The notes beneath the pieces are model-generated. The model was given only the letters and a program-made list of their open reading frames with translations. It was not told where the DNA came from and searched no databases. Source: Acholeplasma sp964648225 (GTDB lineage: Bacteria; Bacillota_I; Bacilli_A; Acholeplasmatales; Acholeplasmataceae). From it: 64,000 bases of DNA. Location: positions 62,001 through 126,000 of the forward strand of contig CAZYKH010000002.1 of NCBI GenBank assembly GCA_964648225.1. Direction: 5' to 3'. The stretch's first letter is position 1. Each line of letters begins with the position of its first letter. Shown here piece by piece: positions 27,884-37,633 of this stretch. Both the position numbers and the translations under genes were made by a program.

Positions 27884-28077
27884 ATCAGTCCGTCATAACA
27901 TTGTAAAGGTTTAAAGCGAGTAAGGGATGGTGTAAGCCTTATAAACAAACACAATTGTTATCATCAACTAGGAGCAAATTTAAAACAATTGAGGGCACAT
28001 ATGTTACATATGTGAACTAAGGTGGTACCGCGAAAATAAACTTTCGTCCTTAGAATTTATTTTTAAGGACGTTTTTA
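27884..28077 (+). ncRNA. T-box riboswitch (isoleucine specifier) upstream of ileS
   Basis: The universal T-box sequence AAGGTGGTACCGCGAA is at 28019-28034. Stem I carries GGGATGGTGTAAGCC as its distal loop region, and ATC codons at 27960-27962 and 27963-27965 are candidate isoleucine specifiers. A perfect 8-bp hairpin with a TTA loop lies around 27994-28012. The terminator stem is 28045-28052 with 28064-28071, followed by TTTTT. Uncharged tRNA-Ile would favour the antiterminator and let ileS be transcribed. Confidence 0.95.
28045..28077 (+). terminator. T-box terminator hairpin
   Basis: CGTCCTTA (28045-28052) pairs with TAAGGACG (28064-28071), followed by five T residues. It overlaps the alternative antiterminator formed by the T-box sequence. 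Confidence 0.9.
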
Positions 28078-28104
28078 TTTATATATAGAAAAGAGGTTAG
28101 ACAT

Positions 28105-30795
28105 ATGAATTATAAAGACACATTATTAATGCCTGAAACAAAATTTGAAATGCGTGGTAATCTTGGTAAAAGAGAACCTGATATTCAAGCAAAATGGGGA
28201 AAAATAGATTTATATAATCAAGTACTTAAACAAAATAAAGATAATCAACCGTATATTTTACACGATGGGCCACCATATGCAAATAACAATATCCATATTG
28301 GCCATGCCTTTCAAAAGACTTTAAAAGACTTTGTCTTAAGATATCAAACCATGTCTGGTCGCTATACACCTTATGTACCTGGATGGGATACACACGGTTT
28401 ACCGATTGAAAATGAAGTCACCAAATCTGGTGTTGATCGTAAGGCATTATCGAGAGCAGAATTTAGAAAGATTTGTCGAGAGTATGCTTTAAAACAAGTA
28501 GAAGTACAAAAAGAACAATTTAAACGATTAGGTATTTTAGGGGATTGGGATCATCCTTATTTAACCTTAGATAAAAGCTATATTGCAGATCAAGTACGTA
28601 TTTTTAGCCAAATGGTTGAAAAAGATATTATCTATAAGGGATTAAAACCAATTTATTGGTCACCTTCTTCTGAATCTGCACTAGCAGAAGCAGAAATTGA
28701 GTATATTGATAAACAATCAAAATCTATTTATTTTGGTTTTGATATATTAAATGATAAATTTCCTAATACAAGATTAATCATTTGGACTACCACACCTTGG
28801 ACCCTACCAGGTAACTTAGCAGTATCGGTGCATCCTGATTTTACTTATGTATGGTTTAATAACGATGGTAAAAACTATATCATTGTCAAAGACCTGTTTG
28901 AAAAAGTTACAACAAAACTTGGTTTTGAACATGTTAAGATTTTAAAAGAATTTAAAGGCCATACGTTAGAAAATATGATGTATAAACATTCTTTATATGA
29001 CCGTCAATGCCCTGTGATTTTAGGTGAACATGTTACAGCCGATGATGGTACTGGTTTAGTTCATACTGCACCGGGTCACGGTGAAGATGACTATATTGTT
29101 GGTCGTAAATACAATCTTGATTTATTATCACCAGTGGATGAGCGGGGTCATATGACAAAAGAAGCAGGTCCTTATGAAGGTATGTTTTATGAAAAAGCCA
29201 ATACACAAATTATCGAAGATTTAAAGGCTTTAGGTAATTTATTTTATGAAGAAACGATCACACACTCATATCCACATGATTGGCGAACTAAAAAGCCAGT
29301 TATCTTTAGATCTACACCACAATGGTTTGCTAATGTATCCATGTTAAAAGATGATTTATTAACTGCTGTAAAAGGTGTCAAATGGCACACATCTTGGGGT
29401 GAGACAAGATTATCGAATATGCTAAAAGACCGTGTAGACTGGGTCATTAGTCGTCAGCGTGTTTGGGGTGTACCAATTCCAATCTTTTATGATAAAGATG
29501 ATAATCCACTGCTTGAGCGTCATTTAATTGATCATGTAGCAAATTTATTTGAAGAACATGGCTCAGATATTTGGTATGAATGGGATGTCAAGGATTTATT
29601 ACCTAAAGATTATGAAGGCGATAAAAACTTAACAAAAGAAGTCGATATTATGGATGTTTGGTTTGATTCAGGCACAAGCTATTCTATATTAAAACGTCGC
29701 AATCTACCTTATCCAGCAGATCTTTATTTAGAAGGTTCTGATCAATATCGTGGTTGGTTTAACTCAAGTTTAACAACATCAGTAGCAGTCAATGGTGTTT
29801 CACCTTATAAAGAAATTGTATCTCATGGCTTTGTTTTAGATGGTAAAGGACGTAAAATGTCTAAATCATTAGGCAATGTCGTTGATCCACTTAAAGTGAT
29901 GAGCCAACAAGGTGCAGATGTTTTAAGATTATGGGTGGCATCCGTTGATTATGAGGCGGATGTGCGTATTTCTGATGAACTTATGAAACAAGTTTCTGAA
30001 AGTTACAGAAAAATTAGAAATACGATTCGTTTCATGTTGGGTGTTTTAAATAACTTTAATCCATCAAAGCACTATATTGGCTGGTCTATGCGTGGTCAAT
30101 TAAACCGTGTTATGACCGATAAATATTATCAGTTAGCAACAAGGGTCAATGAAAGCTATGCTAAATATAAATTTGTCGATGTAACGCGCTTAATCGTGCC
30201 ATTTGTTGTCAATGATTTATCTGCATTTTACTTAGATTACACCAAAGATAGTCTGTACTGCGATAGTGAAGATGATTTTGAGCGTCGCGCAATCCAATCA
30301 ACCATTTATGATATCTTAATGGGCTTATTAAAATTATTAACCCCTATTATGCCTCATACGATGTCTGAAGCTTATGATAGTTTCGAATATCGACTACAAG
30401 ATGATGTTTATTTGGAAAAAATGCCAACCGGTGGTAAACTTAAAGAACCAAAACTACATGATGCATATTCATTATTTGATACATTACGTGATCATGTATT
30501 AAAACATTTAGAATTAGCACGTGAAGCAAAAGTTATTGGTAAATCGTTAGAAGCACATCTCAATTTAGAAGTTGATGAAAAAACATATGACGCTTTAAAG
30601 TATTTAGATTTATTAGATAATTTACATAAAGTACTGATTGTATCAAGTATTGAATTTACAGTTGGTAAAGCACTAAAAGTTACAGTATCTAAAGCAGATG
30701 GTCACACATGTGCACGCTGCTGGAATATTGTCAAAGAAGTCAATGACAATAAAGTATGTTTACGTTGTGAAAAAGTTTTGGAGGGGATTAAATGA
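28105..30795 (+). CDS. ileS: Isoleucyl-tRNA synthetase
   Basis: An 896-aa class I synthetase. HIGH motif NIHIGHA lies near residue 64 and KMSKS near 595. The CP1 editing domain contains the WTTTPWTLPGN signature. The C-terminal zinc finger reads CARCWN and CLRCEKVL. It charges tRNA-Ile and edits misactivated valine. It is controlled by the T-box leader. The stop is TGA, overlapping the surE start by 4 nt. Confidence 0.97.
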   Translation: MNYKDTLLMPETKFEMRGNLGKREPDIQAKWGKIDLYNQVLKQNKDNQPYILHDGPPYANNNIHIGHAFQKTLKDFVLRYQTMSGRYTPYVPGWDTHGLPIENEVTKSGVDRKALSRAEFRKICREYALKQVEVQKEQFKRLGILGDWDHPYLTLDKSYIADQVRIFSQMVEKDIIYKGLKPIYWSPSSESALAEAEIEYIDKQSKSIYFGFDILNDKFPNTRLIIWTTTPWTLPGNLAVSVHPDFTYVWFNNDGKNYIIVKDLFEKVTTKLGFEHVKILKEFKGHTLENMMYKHSLYDRQCPVILGEHVTADDGTGLVHTAPGHGEDDYIVGRKYNLDLLSPVDERGHMTKEAGPYEGMFYEKANTQIIEDLKALGNLFYEETITHSYPHDWRTKKPVIFRSTPQWFANVSMLKDDLLTAVKGVKWHTSWGETRLSNMLKDRVDWVISRQRVWGVPIPIFYDKDDNPLLERHLIDHVANLFEEHGSDIWYEWDVKDLLPKDYEGDKNLTKEVDIMDVWFDSGTSYSILKRRNLPYPADLYLEGSDQYRGWFNSSLTTSVAVNGVSPYKEIVSHGFVLDGKGRKMSKSLGNVVDPLKVMSQQGADVLRLWVASVDYEADVRISDELMKQVSESYRKIRNTIRFMLGVLNNFNPSKHYIGWSMRGQLNRVMTDKYYQLATRVNESYAKYKFVDVTRLIVPFVVNDLSAFYLDYTKDSLYCDSEDDFERRAIQSTIYDILMGLLKLLTPIMPHTMSEAYDSFEYRLQDDVYLEKMPTGGKLKEPKLHDAYSLFDTLRDHVLKHLELAREAKVIGKSLEAHLNLEVDEKTYDALKYLDLLDNLHKVLIVSSIEFTVGKALKVTVSKADGHTCARCWNIVKEVNDNKVCLRCEKVLEGIK

Positions 30796-31526
30796 ATATT
30801 TTAGTGGTAAATGATGACGGCATTGATGCTAAGGGGTTAAGTATATTAGCAAAAGCAGCCAGTTACCATGGTAGCGTATTTGTTGCTGCTCCAAAGGTGC
30901 AACAATCAGCAAAATCAGCATCTATTACCTATTTTGGCCACATCGAAGTTGAAGAAGTCGAGCCGATTTTTGGTAGTGTACGTACCATTGTTGTAGATGG
31001 TACACCAGCTGACTGTGTCCGTTTAGGTGTTAAAGTATTTGAACAAGAATTTGATTTAGTTTTATCAGGTATTAACCATGGTGTCAATTTAGCGATGGAT
31101 GTTCAATATTCAGGTACGGTTGCTGCTGCTTTTGAAGCATCGATTATGGGTTTAAATGCGATTGCATTTTCAGCTGCAGATATTGATTTAGACTACATAT
31201 TTGATGAAACTGTCAAATTATTAGATGAAATCATCGATAATGAACTTTATTTAGATACGGATATATTAAACATTAACTACCCACATCAATCTTTTAAAAA
31301 GGTATTAGGCGCAAGATTAACAGCGATGGGCTTACGTATTCAACATTCCGAATTTATTAAAACAGATAAACCGAATGAGTATCGTATATTAAGTTCAAAT
31401 GTCTTTGTCAAAGAAGGTGATGATGCGGATATGACAGCATTTAATGCCGGTTATGTTTCAATTACACCGCTTCAATTAGATAGAACAGATTATAAGAAGT
31501 TAAAAAAGGTATTCAATAAATCATAA
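30792..31526 (+). CDS. surE: 5'-nucleotidase SurE
   Basis: A 244-aa metal-dependent nucleotidase. VNDDGIDAKGL (residues 5-15) gives the acidic metal ligands, SAKSAS near 38 the phosphate site, and SGINHGVNLAMDVQYSGTVA (near 90-110) the active-site loop. It removes phosphate from nucleoside monophosphates, feeding the deo phosphorylases encoded downstream. It is translationally coupled to ileS and 13 nt from the next gene. Confidence 0.94.
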   Translation: MNILVVNDDGIDAKGLSILAKAASYHGSVFVAAPKVQQSAKSASITYFGHIEVEEVEPIFGSVRTIVVDGTPADCVRLGVKVFEQEFDLVLSGINHGVNLAMDVQYSGTVAAAFEASIMGLNAIAFSAADIDLDYIFDETVKLLDEIIDNELYLDTDILNINYPHQSFKKVLGARLTAMGLRIQHSEFIKTDKPNEYRILSSNVFVKEGDDADMTAFNAGYVSITPLQLDRTDYKKLKKVFNKS

Positions 31527-31539
31527 GGGGTGAAGCCAT

Positions 31540-32400
31540 TTGAGTCATTTTTATATCCACTTTTTCAAGGAAAAGTCACGACAACTTGATATGGTAGAAG
31601 TTATTGAATTTTTTGATAGTTTGGAAGGCTTTGAGGTTGAAATGGATGAAAAATCGGTTAGATTTCTATATCAACATCCACGTTTAGGTTATACATGTGC
31701 ATTTTATATAACACCAAAATCTCAAGTACCCAATATTCAAAGACTTAGTCCACAATATTTAGAAGTAAATTTTCACTTAAAACTACCAATTTTAAGTCCA
31801 AATTACATTGTTAAACACATTATTCAACTTGTCAAAAGAATATGTGATCGTTTTAATTTCTTTGTTTTATCAGAGATGTTTGAAGATGTCTTAGCTTTTA
31901 ATGCGGAAAGAATCTATAAGGTTTATAGCATGGTTAAAAAAGCATACATTGAAAAATACCCGAATGAATCGAATAAATACGTATTTTTAAGTGATGAAAA
32001 ATTATCTGGTATTTTAAGATATATCGATGAAAAAGATGACCTACAATCCTATTATGATGACATGGATATCTTATTACCAAAATATTACTTTATAAAAGAT
32101 GAACATAACACATCTTATATTGCAACCGAATGGAAAGAAAATGAATCTATTGTGTTTCCACCATTTTTAGATTATATTTTATTTCACCAAACCGATGGTG
32201 TCATTAAAGTGATTGACTATAATGCATTTGTTCAAAAGTTTAAATCAAGCTTACTCGATGTACCAGGGTTTTTACAAGATACGAAAGTCATACCAAAGAA
32301 AAAGTCAAAAAGAATTAATCGTAAAACACGTAAGACGAAGTGGGAGCCGATTACTAAAAGCTTTACCAAACAACATTTAAGTATTTTTATGGATGTATAA
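31540..32400 (+). CDS. Conserved-looking hypothetical protein with basic C-terminus
   Basis: A 286-aa protein starting at TTG 31540 behind AGGGGTGAAG. There are no membrane segments or signal peptide. The first 120 residues look like an alpha/beta domain, and the last 30 are strongly basic (KKKSKRINRKTRKTKW), which suggests nucleic-acid or membrane contact. I do not recognise the family. It sits between surE and deoC on the same strand with short gaps, so it is co-transcribed with nucleotide-salvage genes. Confidence 0.75.
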   Translation: MSHFYIHFFKEKSRQLDMVEVIEFFDSLEGFEVEMDEKSVRFLYQHPRLGYTCAFYITPKSQVPNIQRLSPQYLEVNFHLKLPILSPNYIVKHIIQLVKRICDRFNFFVLSEMFEDVLAFNAERIYKVYSMVKKAYIEKYPNESNKYVFLSDEKLSGILRYIDEKDDLQSYYDDMDILLPKYYFIKDEHNTSYIATEWKENESIVFPPFLDYILFHQTDGVIKVIDYNAFVQKFKSSLLDVPGFLQDTKVIPKKKSKRINRKTRKTKWEPITKSFTKQHLSIFMDV

Positions 32401-32426
32401 AAATTAATTTGAAAGGAATTATATAT

Positions 32427-33095
32427 ATGAAATTAAATACATATATAGATCACACCAAGCTTGGGCCAACTGTGAATCAAGCACAAATTGATCAATTAAT
32501 TGATGAAGCTGTTGCTTATCAATTTAAAAGTGTGTGTGTATCGCCAATTTGGGTACAATATGCAAAATCTAGACTTGAAGGTACCGGTGTTTTAGTGTGT
32601 ACAGTCGTTGGGTTTCCTTTTGGTACACATTTACCAAAAGTTAAAGCCTTTGAAACAAAAGAAGCAATCAAATTAGGTGCAGATGAAATTGATATGGTCG
32701 TAGATATCGATGCAGTTTTACAAAAAGATCGTAAGCGTATCTTAAAAGATATTAAAGCGGTTGTTAAAGCTGCTCAAGGTAAAACGGTCAAAGTCATTAT
32801 AGAAACTGCTTATTTAGAGCCTAAACACATTGAATATGTTTCTAAATTATGCGTTAAAGCTGGTGCACAATTTGTTAAAACATCGACTGGTTATGCATCA
32901 AGAGGTGCCACAACAAAGGATATTGAAATCATTAAAAAAGCTGTTGGTGATGATGCCCTCATTAAAGCAAGTGGTGGTATTAGAAGTCAAGAAGATGCAT
33001 TAAAGATGATTGAAAAAGGTGCCAACCGATTAGGTGCATCAAGTAGTGTAAAAATTATAAAAGGAGAAAATATTGATGGGAACACCACATATTGA
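32427..33095 (+). CDS. deoC: Deoxyribose-phosphate aldolase
   Basis: A 222-aa class I aldolase. The Schiff-base lysine lies in FVKTSTGYA near residue 152, IDHTKLGP at the N-terminus is the family start, and the general-acid lysine is in LIKASGG near 180. It splits deoxyribose 5-phosphate into acetaldehyde and glyceraldehyde 3-phosphate. ATG 32427 is preferred to TTG 32409 because GAAAGGAATT precedes it. It overlaps deoD by 20 nt. Confidence 0.96.
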   Translation: MKLNTYIDHTKLGPTVNQAQIDQLIDEAVAYQFKSVCVSPIWVQYAKSRLEGTGVLVCTVVGFPFGTHLPKVKAFETKEAIKLGADEIDMVVDIDAVLQKDRKRILKDIKAVVKAAQGKTVKVIIETAYLEPKHIEYVSKLCVKAGAQFVKTSTGYASRGATTKDIEIIKKAVGDDALIKASGGIRSQEDALKMIEKGANRLGASSSVKIIKGENIDGNTTY

Positions 33096-33786
33096 GTTAA
33101 AAGATAAAAGTTTAATCGCAAAAACAGTTTTAATGCCAGGCGATCCATTACGTGCAAAGTTTATTGCAGATACATTTTTAGAAGATGTCGTACAATTTAA
33201 TAGTGTACGTAATATGTTTGGCTATACAGGTACTTATAAAGGAAGAAAAATAAGTGTGATGGGTTCAGGTATGGGTATGCCAAGTATTGGTATATATTCT
33301 TATGAATTATATAAATTTTATGATGTAGAAAACATCATCCGTATCGGTTCAGCAGGGGCTTACACCGATCAATTAAATTTATATGATGTTGTTATTGCTA
33401 AAAATAGCTGGTCTGAATCAAGTTATGCTAAAACTATGGGTATTTCTAATAAAAAGAAGTTATCTGCAACAAGAACTTTAAATACTAAATTAAAGAAAAC
33501 TGCTAAAAAATTAGGTATACCGATGGTTGAAGGTACCATTCACTCATCCGATGTATTTTATCGTATGAATCCAGATGAATATAAAGATATTTATGAAAAA
33601 CATGGTACTTTATGTGTTGAAATGGAATCCTTTGCATTATTTGCAAACGCACTAGCAACTGGTAAAAATGCAGCATGTATTCTTACAATTTCTGATTCAC
33701 TTGTTACAAAAGAAGCAACAAGTGCTGAAGAACGCCAAAATGCCTTTACAAAAATGATGGAGATAGCATTAAACACTAAGTTATGA
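33076..33786 (+). CDS. deoD: Purine-nucleoside phosphorylase, DeoD type
   Basis: A 236-aa hexameric-type nucleoside phosphorylase. LMPGDPLRAKFIA near residue 18, GSGMGMPSIGIYSYEL near 65 and VEMESFALF near 180 are the phosphate and ribose sites; the catalytic aspartate is in ISDSL near 203. ATG 33076 follows AAAAGGAG. It releases purine bases from nucleosides and yields (deoxy)ribose 1-phosphate, which DeoB and DeoC degrade further. It overlaps the next gene by 4 nt. Confidence 0.96.
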   Translation: MGTPHIELKDKSLIAKTVLMPGDPLRAKFIADTFLEDVVQFNSVRNMFGYTGTYKGRKISVMGSGMGMPSIGIYSYELYKFYDVENIIRIGSAGAYTDQLNLYDVVIAKNSWSESSYAKTMGISNKKKLSATRTLNTKLKKTAKKLGIPMVEGTIHSSDVFYRMNPDEYKDIYEKHGTLCVEMESFALFANALATGKNAACILTISDSLVTKEATSAEERQNAFTKMMEIALNTKL

Positions 33787-35000
33787 TCTTTTTACCAACC
33801 AAACAATATCAAGCGGTACATATATCATTTTATTTTATCGATAAGATAGAAACAGATGCATTCTTGTATCGCTTTTTATTAGCACGTATACTAACAAGTT
33901 ATACACAAAGCTATATGTCAAAACAAAGTTTATCCAAGAAGTTAAATGCACTTTATGGTATGTTTATAACAAACCATATTTTCATCTTAAAAGATTATCA
34001 CATTATGCGTTTTAACTTTGTCTTTCCAAATCCTAATTTAGTGGGTTCACCTGAAATTATGGATGATATCATCAACATCATCAAAGAGATGTTTTTTGAT
34101 CGTCCATTATTTAAAGAAGATATCTTCGAAGAAGCTAGACGTTATACTATCGCGCATATTCAATCAAAAAAAGACCATAAACTATCTTATGCCAAAGATA
34201 GGTTAATGCATCATATGTTTTTGAATCACCCATATGGTATGCCCATAACAGGTTCATTAGAAGAAGTCTATCAAGTGACATTAACAGAAACTTATGATTA
34301 TTACCAAAAATACTTTTTAAATAACCAACTGCAAATTTATGTATGTGGTGAATTAGATGATGACTTAAAAAATAAGTTATCTATCTTTGAAAGTTATGAA
34401 AAAACAATTAAGATACCACCATTAGAACACTACAATATGCACCGAAAGATTCAAACGATTGATGAACATATGAATATGCATCAAACCTACATATTTTTAG
34501 CATATCACTTACCGGTAAAACGTGATGATAAACGCTATGTTGCAGCACTTTTAGCACATACCTTAATTGCAGGCTATCCTGAAAGTCTTATGTATAAAAC
34601 ATTAAGAGAAACTTACTTTATGGCTTATGATGTTGATTCAACTTTTGAGTATGATAAATCGGTATTAATCCTTTATGCTGGTGTTAATATAGAAAGTGCA
34701 TCTAAAGCGTATCATTTAATGATTGAAACAATGAACAATTTTATTTTTGATGGTCCATCAATTACTTCATTAAACCAAGCTAAAGATTATTTAAAAAATG
34801 AAATATTATCATCACTTGATTTTCAAGATAGTATAATTCCTCAAAGATTTATTGCAGACTTATTTCAATTAAATGATGTCCCAACTGATTTGATCGATCA
34901 AATTAATGCTGTGACCTTAGAAGATATGTTGGAAGTTATAAGTATGCTCAAACTTGATACAACTTATGTGTTAAATGGAGATACAACTTATGAAATTTAA
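33783..35000 (+). CDS. M16 peptidase-like protein, inactive subunit (YmfF-like)
   Basis: A 405-aa M16-fold protein without the HxxEH zinc motif. It retains the paired-domain plan with NHPYGMPITGSLEEV near residue 150 and a second domain from about 225. Two-gene M16 systems pair an active subunit with an inactive partner, and the active one follows with an 11-nt overlap. The substrate and location are uncertain; no signal peptide is visible. In Bacillus the equivalent ymfF-ymfH pair is also poorly understood. Confidence 0.8.
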   Translation: MIFLPTKQYQAVHISFYFIDKIETDAFLYRFLLARILTSYTQSYMSKQSLSKKLNALYGMFITNHIFILKDYHIMRFNFVFPNPNLVGSPEIMDDIINIIKEMFFDRPLFKEDIFEEARRYTIAHIQSKKDHKLSYAKDRLMHHMFLNHPYGMPITGSLEEVYQVTLTETYDYYQKYFLNNQLQIYVCGELDDDLKNKLSIFESYEKTIKIPPLEHYNMHRKIQTIDEHMNMHQTYIFLAYHLPVKRDDKRYVAALLAHTLIAGYPESLMYKTLRETYFMAYDVDSTFEYDKSVLILYAGVNIESASKAYHLMIETMNNFIFDGPSITSLNQAKDYLKNEILSSLDFQDSIIPQRFIADLFQLNDVPTDLIDQINAVTLEDMLEVISMLKLDTTYVLNGDTTYEI

Positions 35001-36249
35001 AAACATTTTTGATCAAGCTTTAAAATTTAAACTCCCAAACGGCTTATATGTTGAACTTATTTATGCACCAACGCATCAAACGTATGTGCAATACGATATT
35101 CCTTTAGGTTCCATCCATTCACGTTATAAAATCGATGATACAATCTATGAACTTAAACCAGGTATTGCCCATTTTTTAGAACATATGATGTATATGATGC
35201 CAGATCATGATGCCTTTGAACATTTTCATCAATTAGGGGTTGTTGCTAACGCGATGACAACATATCGCCAAACAACGTATGATATCATCGGTCATCAGCA
35301 TATGTTAGAAGCAACACTTTACTTAATTGATATGCTAGAAACTCCAGTTTTTACCAATAAACGCGTTCAACAAGAAAGAGCCATTATTCAAGAAGAAATT
35401 GCGATGTATGATGATGAATTAGATACGATTATGCAAAAAAAGATGTTTGATCAGCTACTCATTCATCATCCTTTAAAATCACAAATCACTGGTCATAAAA
35501 AGGATATTGCTAAAATAAAAAAAGAAGACTTAAATGTGGCCTATGATCACTTTTATCGTGCAGATAATCGCCAATTACTCATTATGGGTCCAATTGATGT
35601 TGAAGCTTTTGAAAAAGCACTTAAATCTTACGCATATAAAATAAAATCACCAACAAAGCCAATGATGATGCCACATCACGAGCCACTTATGATTAAACAA
35701 TCCGAAGTGTTTTATCATATACCAATTGAAGTCAGTGTTTTAAATGTCGGTTTAAAATTAAACATTGATAATATCAATGAAAGTCACTTATTTAAAACGG
35801 AAGTGACGATGTTATTTTTAATGCGTCTTTTATTTGGTACAACTTCAAACTTCCATGATCAAATGATTCAAAACAATTTAATGATAGATGGTTTTAATTT
35901 GAATGTCACATTAGAAGACCAAACACTCATCTTTATGATGGATGTTGAATCCAATGACACCATCTCATTAAAAAAACATGTTGAACAACACATGTTGTAT
36001 GGTTTTGAAAATGAAATGGATGCATCTACATTTTCCGATTTAAAAAAGGCATATATCGGGCATTTTATGATGGCATTAGATGATATTGAAAACAGATTGT
36101 TTATCTACGGTAAATACCGTCAATATAACTTTAGTTTGTTTGATGCTTATAACATTTTAGAAAGTATTACTTTAAAGGATGTATTGGAACTAAAAGCACA
36201 CATTAAACCCCAGTTGATTAGTTATTCTCACTTTATTACAAAAGACTAA
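34990..36249 (+). CDS. M16 zinc peptidase, active subunit (YmfH-like)
   Basis: A 419-aa M16-family peptidase. The inverted zinc motif HFLEH lies near residue 60 with the third ligand probably a glutamate in RAIIQEEIAMYDDE about 75 residues later. ATG 34990 is chosen because GGAG lies 9 nt before it. The protein has no signal peptide. Together with the preceding protein it probably forms a cytoplasmic heterodimer that degrades peptides or processes a small precursor, which is inference. Confidence 0.85.
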   Translation: MKFKNIFDQALKFKLPNGLYVELIYAPTHQTYVQYDIPLGSIHSRYKIDDTIYELKPGIAHFLEHMMYMMPDHDAFEHFHQLGVVANAMTTYRQTTYDIIGHQHMLEATLYLIDMLETPVFTNKRVQQERAIIQEEIAMYDDELDTIMQKKMFDQLLIHHPLKSQITGHKKDIAKIKKEDLNVAYDHFYRADNRQLLIMGPIDVEAFEKALKSYAYKIKSPTKPMMMPHHEPLMIKQSEVFYHIPIEVSVLNVGLKLNIDNINESHLFKTEVTMLFLMRLLFGTTSNFHDQMIQNNLMIDGFNLNVTLEDQTLIFMMDVESNDTISLKKHVEQHMLYGFENEMDASTFSDLKKAYIGHFMMALDDIENRLFIYGKYRQYNFSLFDAYNILESITLKDVLELKAHIKPQLISYSHFITKD

Positions 36250-36285
36250 ATACGCGCAAATTTAAGCAATTTAACAAATGATTTT

Positions 36286-36315
36286 AAAGACAATACAGCT
36301 GATATTGTCTTTTTT
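36286..36315 (+). terminator. Rho-independent terminator after the M16 pair
   Basis: A 10-bp stem (36286-36295 with 36303-36312), a 7-nt loop and six T residues. Confidence 0.85.
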
Positions 36316-36418
36316 CATGAAAAACGTATATAAATTTACTCTTCATCCATTGTTTAGTCATTTTTAGTATGAGATAGTCTATGTTAAATTAAACTAAAAC
36401 ATATAAAGGAGTATTGAC

Positions 36419-36763
36419 ATGACATTTGTTAATATTATTGGTCGCGTTGTGAGCTTTGATCAAAAAGAAAGTGCTACAGATGTAAAATACACAGATTTAA
36501 GAGTCTCTGTCATGAGACCTTATAAAAATTATGAGGGTAATTATGATACTGACTATTTTAGAATCGCATTATTTGAAAATAATCATAAAAAAGCTCAAGA
36601 TTACTTTAGAAAAAATATGGGAATAGCGATTAAAGGTCGCCTTGAAGTAAGCAAGTGGATTGATGAACAAGACAAAAATCGTTCGAATATTAATATTATT
36701 GCAGAACATATCATCTTTTTACCAAGAGAAACTGATGCATATAGTGCGGATTTAGACAGTTAA
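36419..36763 (+). CDS. Single-stranded DNA-binding protein family (short)
   Basis: A 114-aa OB-fold protein starting MTFVNIIGRVV, with KYTDLRVSVMRPYKN and IKGRLEVSKW as in bacterial SSB. It lacks the glycine/proline-rich linker and the acidic DDDIPF-like tail that recruits repair proteins, ending instead in DAYSADLDS. It may be a secondary SSB or the related PriB-like type. AAAGGAG precedes the ATG. It stands alone between terminator-bounded units. Confidence 0.8.
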   Translation: MTFVNIIGRVVSFDQKESATDVKYTDLRVSVMRPYKNYEGNYDTDYFRIALFENNHKKAQDYFRKNMGIAIKGRLEVSKWIDEQDKNRSNINIIAEHIIFLPRETDAYSADLDS

Positions 36764-36776
36764 CAAGCACGCTTTG

Positions 36777-36785
36777 TGGTATAAT
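36777..36785 (+). promoter_or_regulatory. Extended -10 promoter with flanking inverted repeat
   Basis: TG-G-TATAAT at 36777-36785. Six-bp arms TGGTAT and ATACCA surround it (36778-36794), which could be an operator. The preceding CTTTGTGGTATAAT is identical to the tgt promoter. Confidence 0.55.
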
Positions 36786-36814
36786 TAATACCATGAAGAA
36801 GGAGTGAACATGTT

Positions 36815-37582
36815 ATGGTGTTTTGGACTTTATTAATAAGTGCATTATTTACGATGAGTTTACTATATGTTTTATGGGGTCCTAAAAAAATATGGGGAAC
36901 CTTAATAAGTTATGGTCTACTAGCAGCTGGTGCAGTTGTCTTAATTTATTATCAGTTTCATGGTTTATTTACATTAGATTTAATGTCATTTTTAATCCCG
37001 TATTTATTTGTTATACCGCTTCATTTTAGTGTCAGTTCGATTATTAAGCATTATGTTTTACATGATGATACGCGCACATCAAAATATTTTATAGCGTTAT
37101 ATAACCGCATTTTAATAGCCTCTATTTGGATTTTTGTTATTTTACTTGTAGGGATTGCGATGGCGGTGATCGATGGTGTCATCACACAATTTGACCCGGA
37201 AAATATTTGGAGTATATCTGTTACTGGCATCATTGCAGCCTTAGTACTTATTAGTGTGATATCCTTAGGTTATAGAGCAAAGTTTACATTTGTGGTTGTT
37301 GTAGGTACTAAGCATAGAAAAGTTTATGAGCTAGACGCTAGCCGTTCTAGATTGTTGGCAAAAAATTATTTAGCAGTTGATTTGGTTTATCCGCGTGGTA
37401 TCTACTATGATCAGGGTAAAATGAAGTATCTGTATTATATAAAAGAAGATATTTCGTTAGAAGATAGCATCTTTAAACCGATTCAATCTGATTTATTTGA
37501 TACACTTAAAAACGATATTGAAAGTTACGAAGCACTCGAAAAATCATATAATGAATATATAGAACAAAAGAGCTCTATTTAA
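36815..37582 (+). CDS. Membrane protein of unknown function
   Basis: A 255-aa protein with about five membrane segments in the first 160 residues (near 4-20, 28-46, 55-75, 95-120 and 133-155). A cytoplasmic-looking tail of about 95 residues follows, ending in acidic helices. GAAGGAGTG precedes the ATG. I do not recognise the family. A terminator overlaps the stop codon, and a clear promoter lies upstream, so it is monocistronic. Confidence 0.75.
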   Translation: MVFWTLLISALFTMSLLYVLWGPKKIWGTLISYGLLAAGAVVLIYYQFHGLFTLDLMSFLIPYLFVIPLHFSVSSIIKHYVLHDDTRTSKYFIALYNRILIASIWIFVILLVGIAMAVIDGVITQFDPENIWSISVTGIIAALVLISVISLGYRAKFTFVVVVGTKHRKVYELDASRSRLLAKNYLAVDLVYPRGIYYDQGKMKYLYYIKEDISLEDSIFKPIQSDLFDTLKNDIESYEALEKSYNEYIEQKSSI

Positions 37583-37594
37583 TAGAGTTTTTTT
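37573..37594 (+). terminator. Terminator overlapping the stop codon
   Basis: CTCTAT (37573-37578) pairs with ATAGAG (37582-37587) across a TTA loop. Seven T residues follow. The gene's TAA lies in the loop. Confidence 0.75.
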
Positions 37595-37633
37595 GATATA
37601 AATGTTAAAATATTGAACAAGGAGATGATTATT

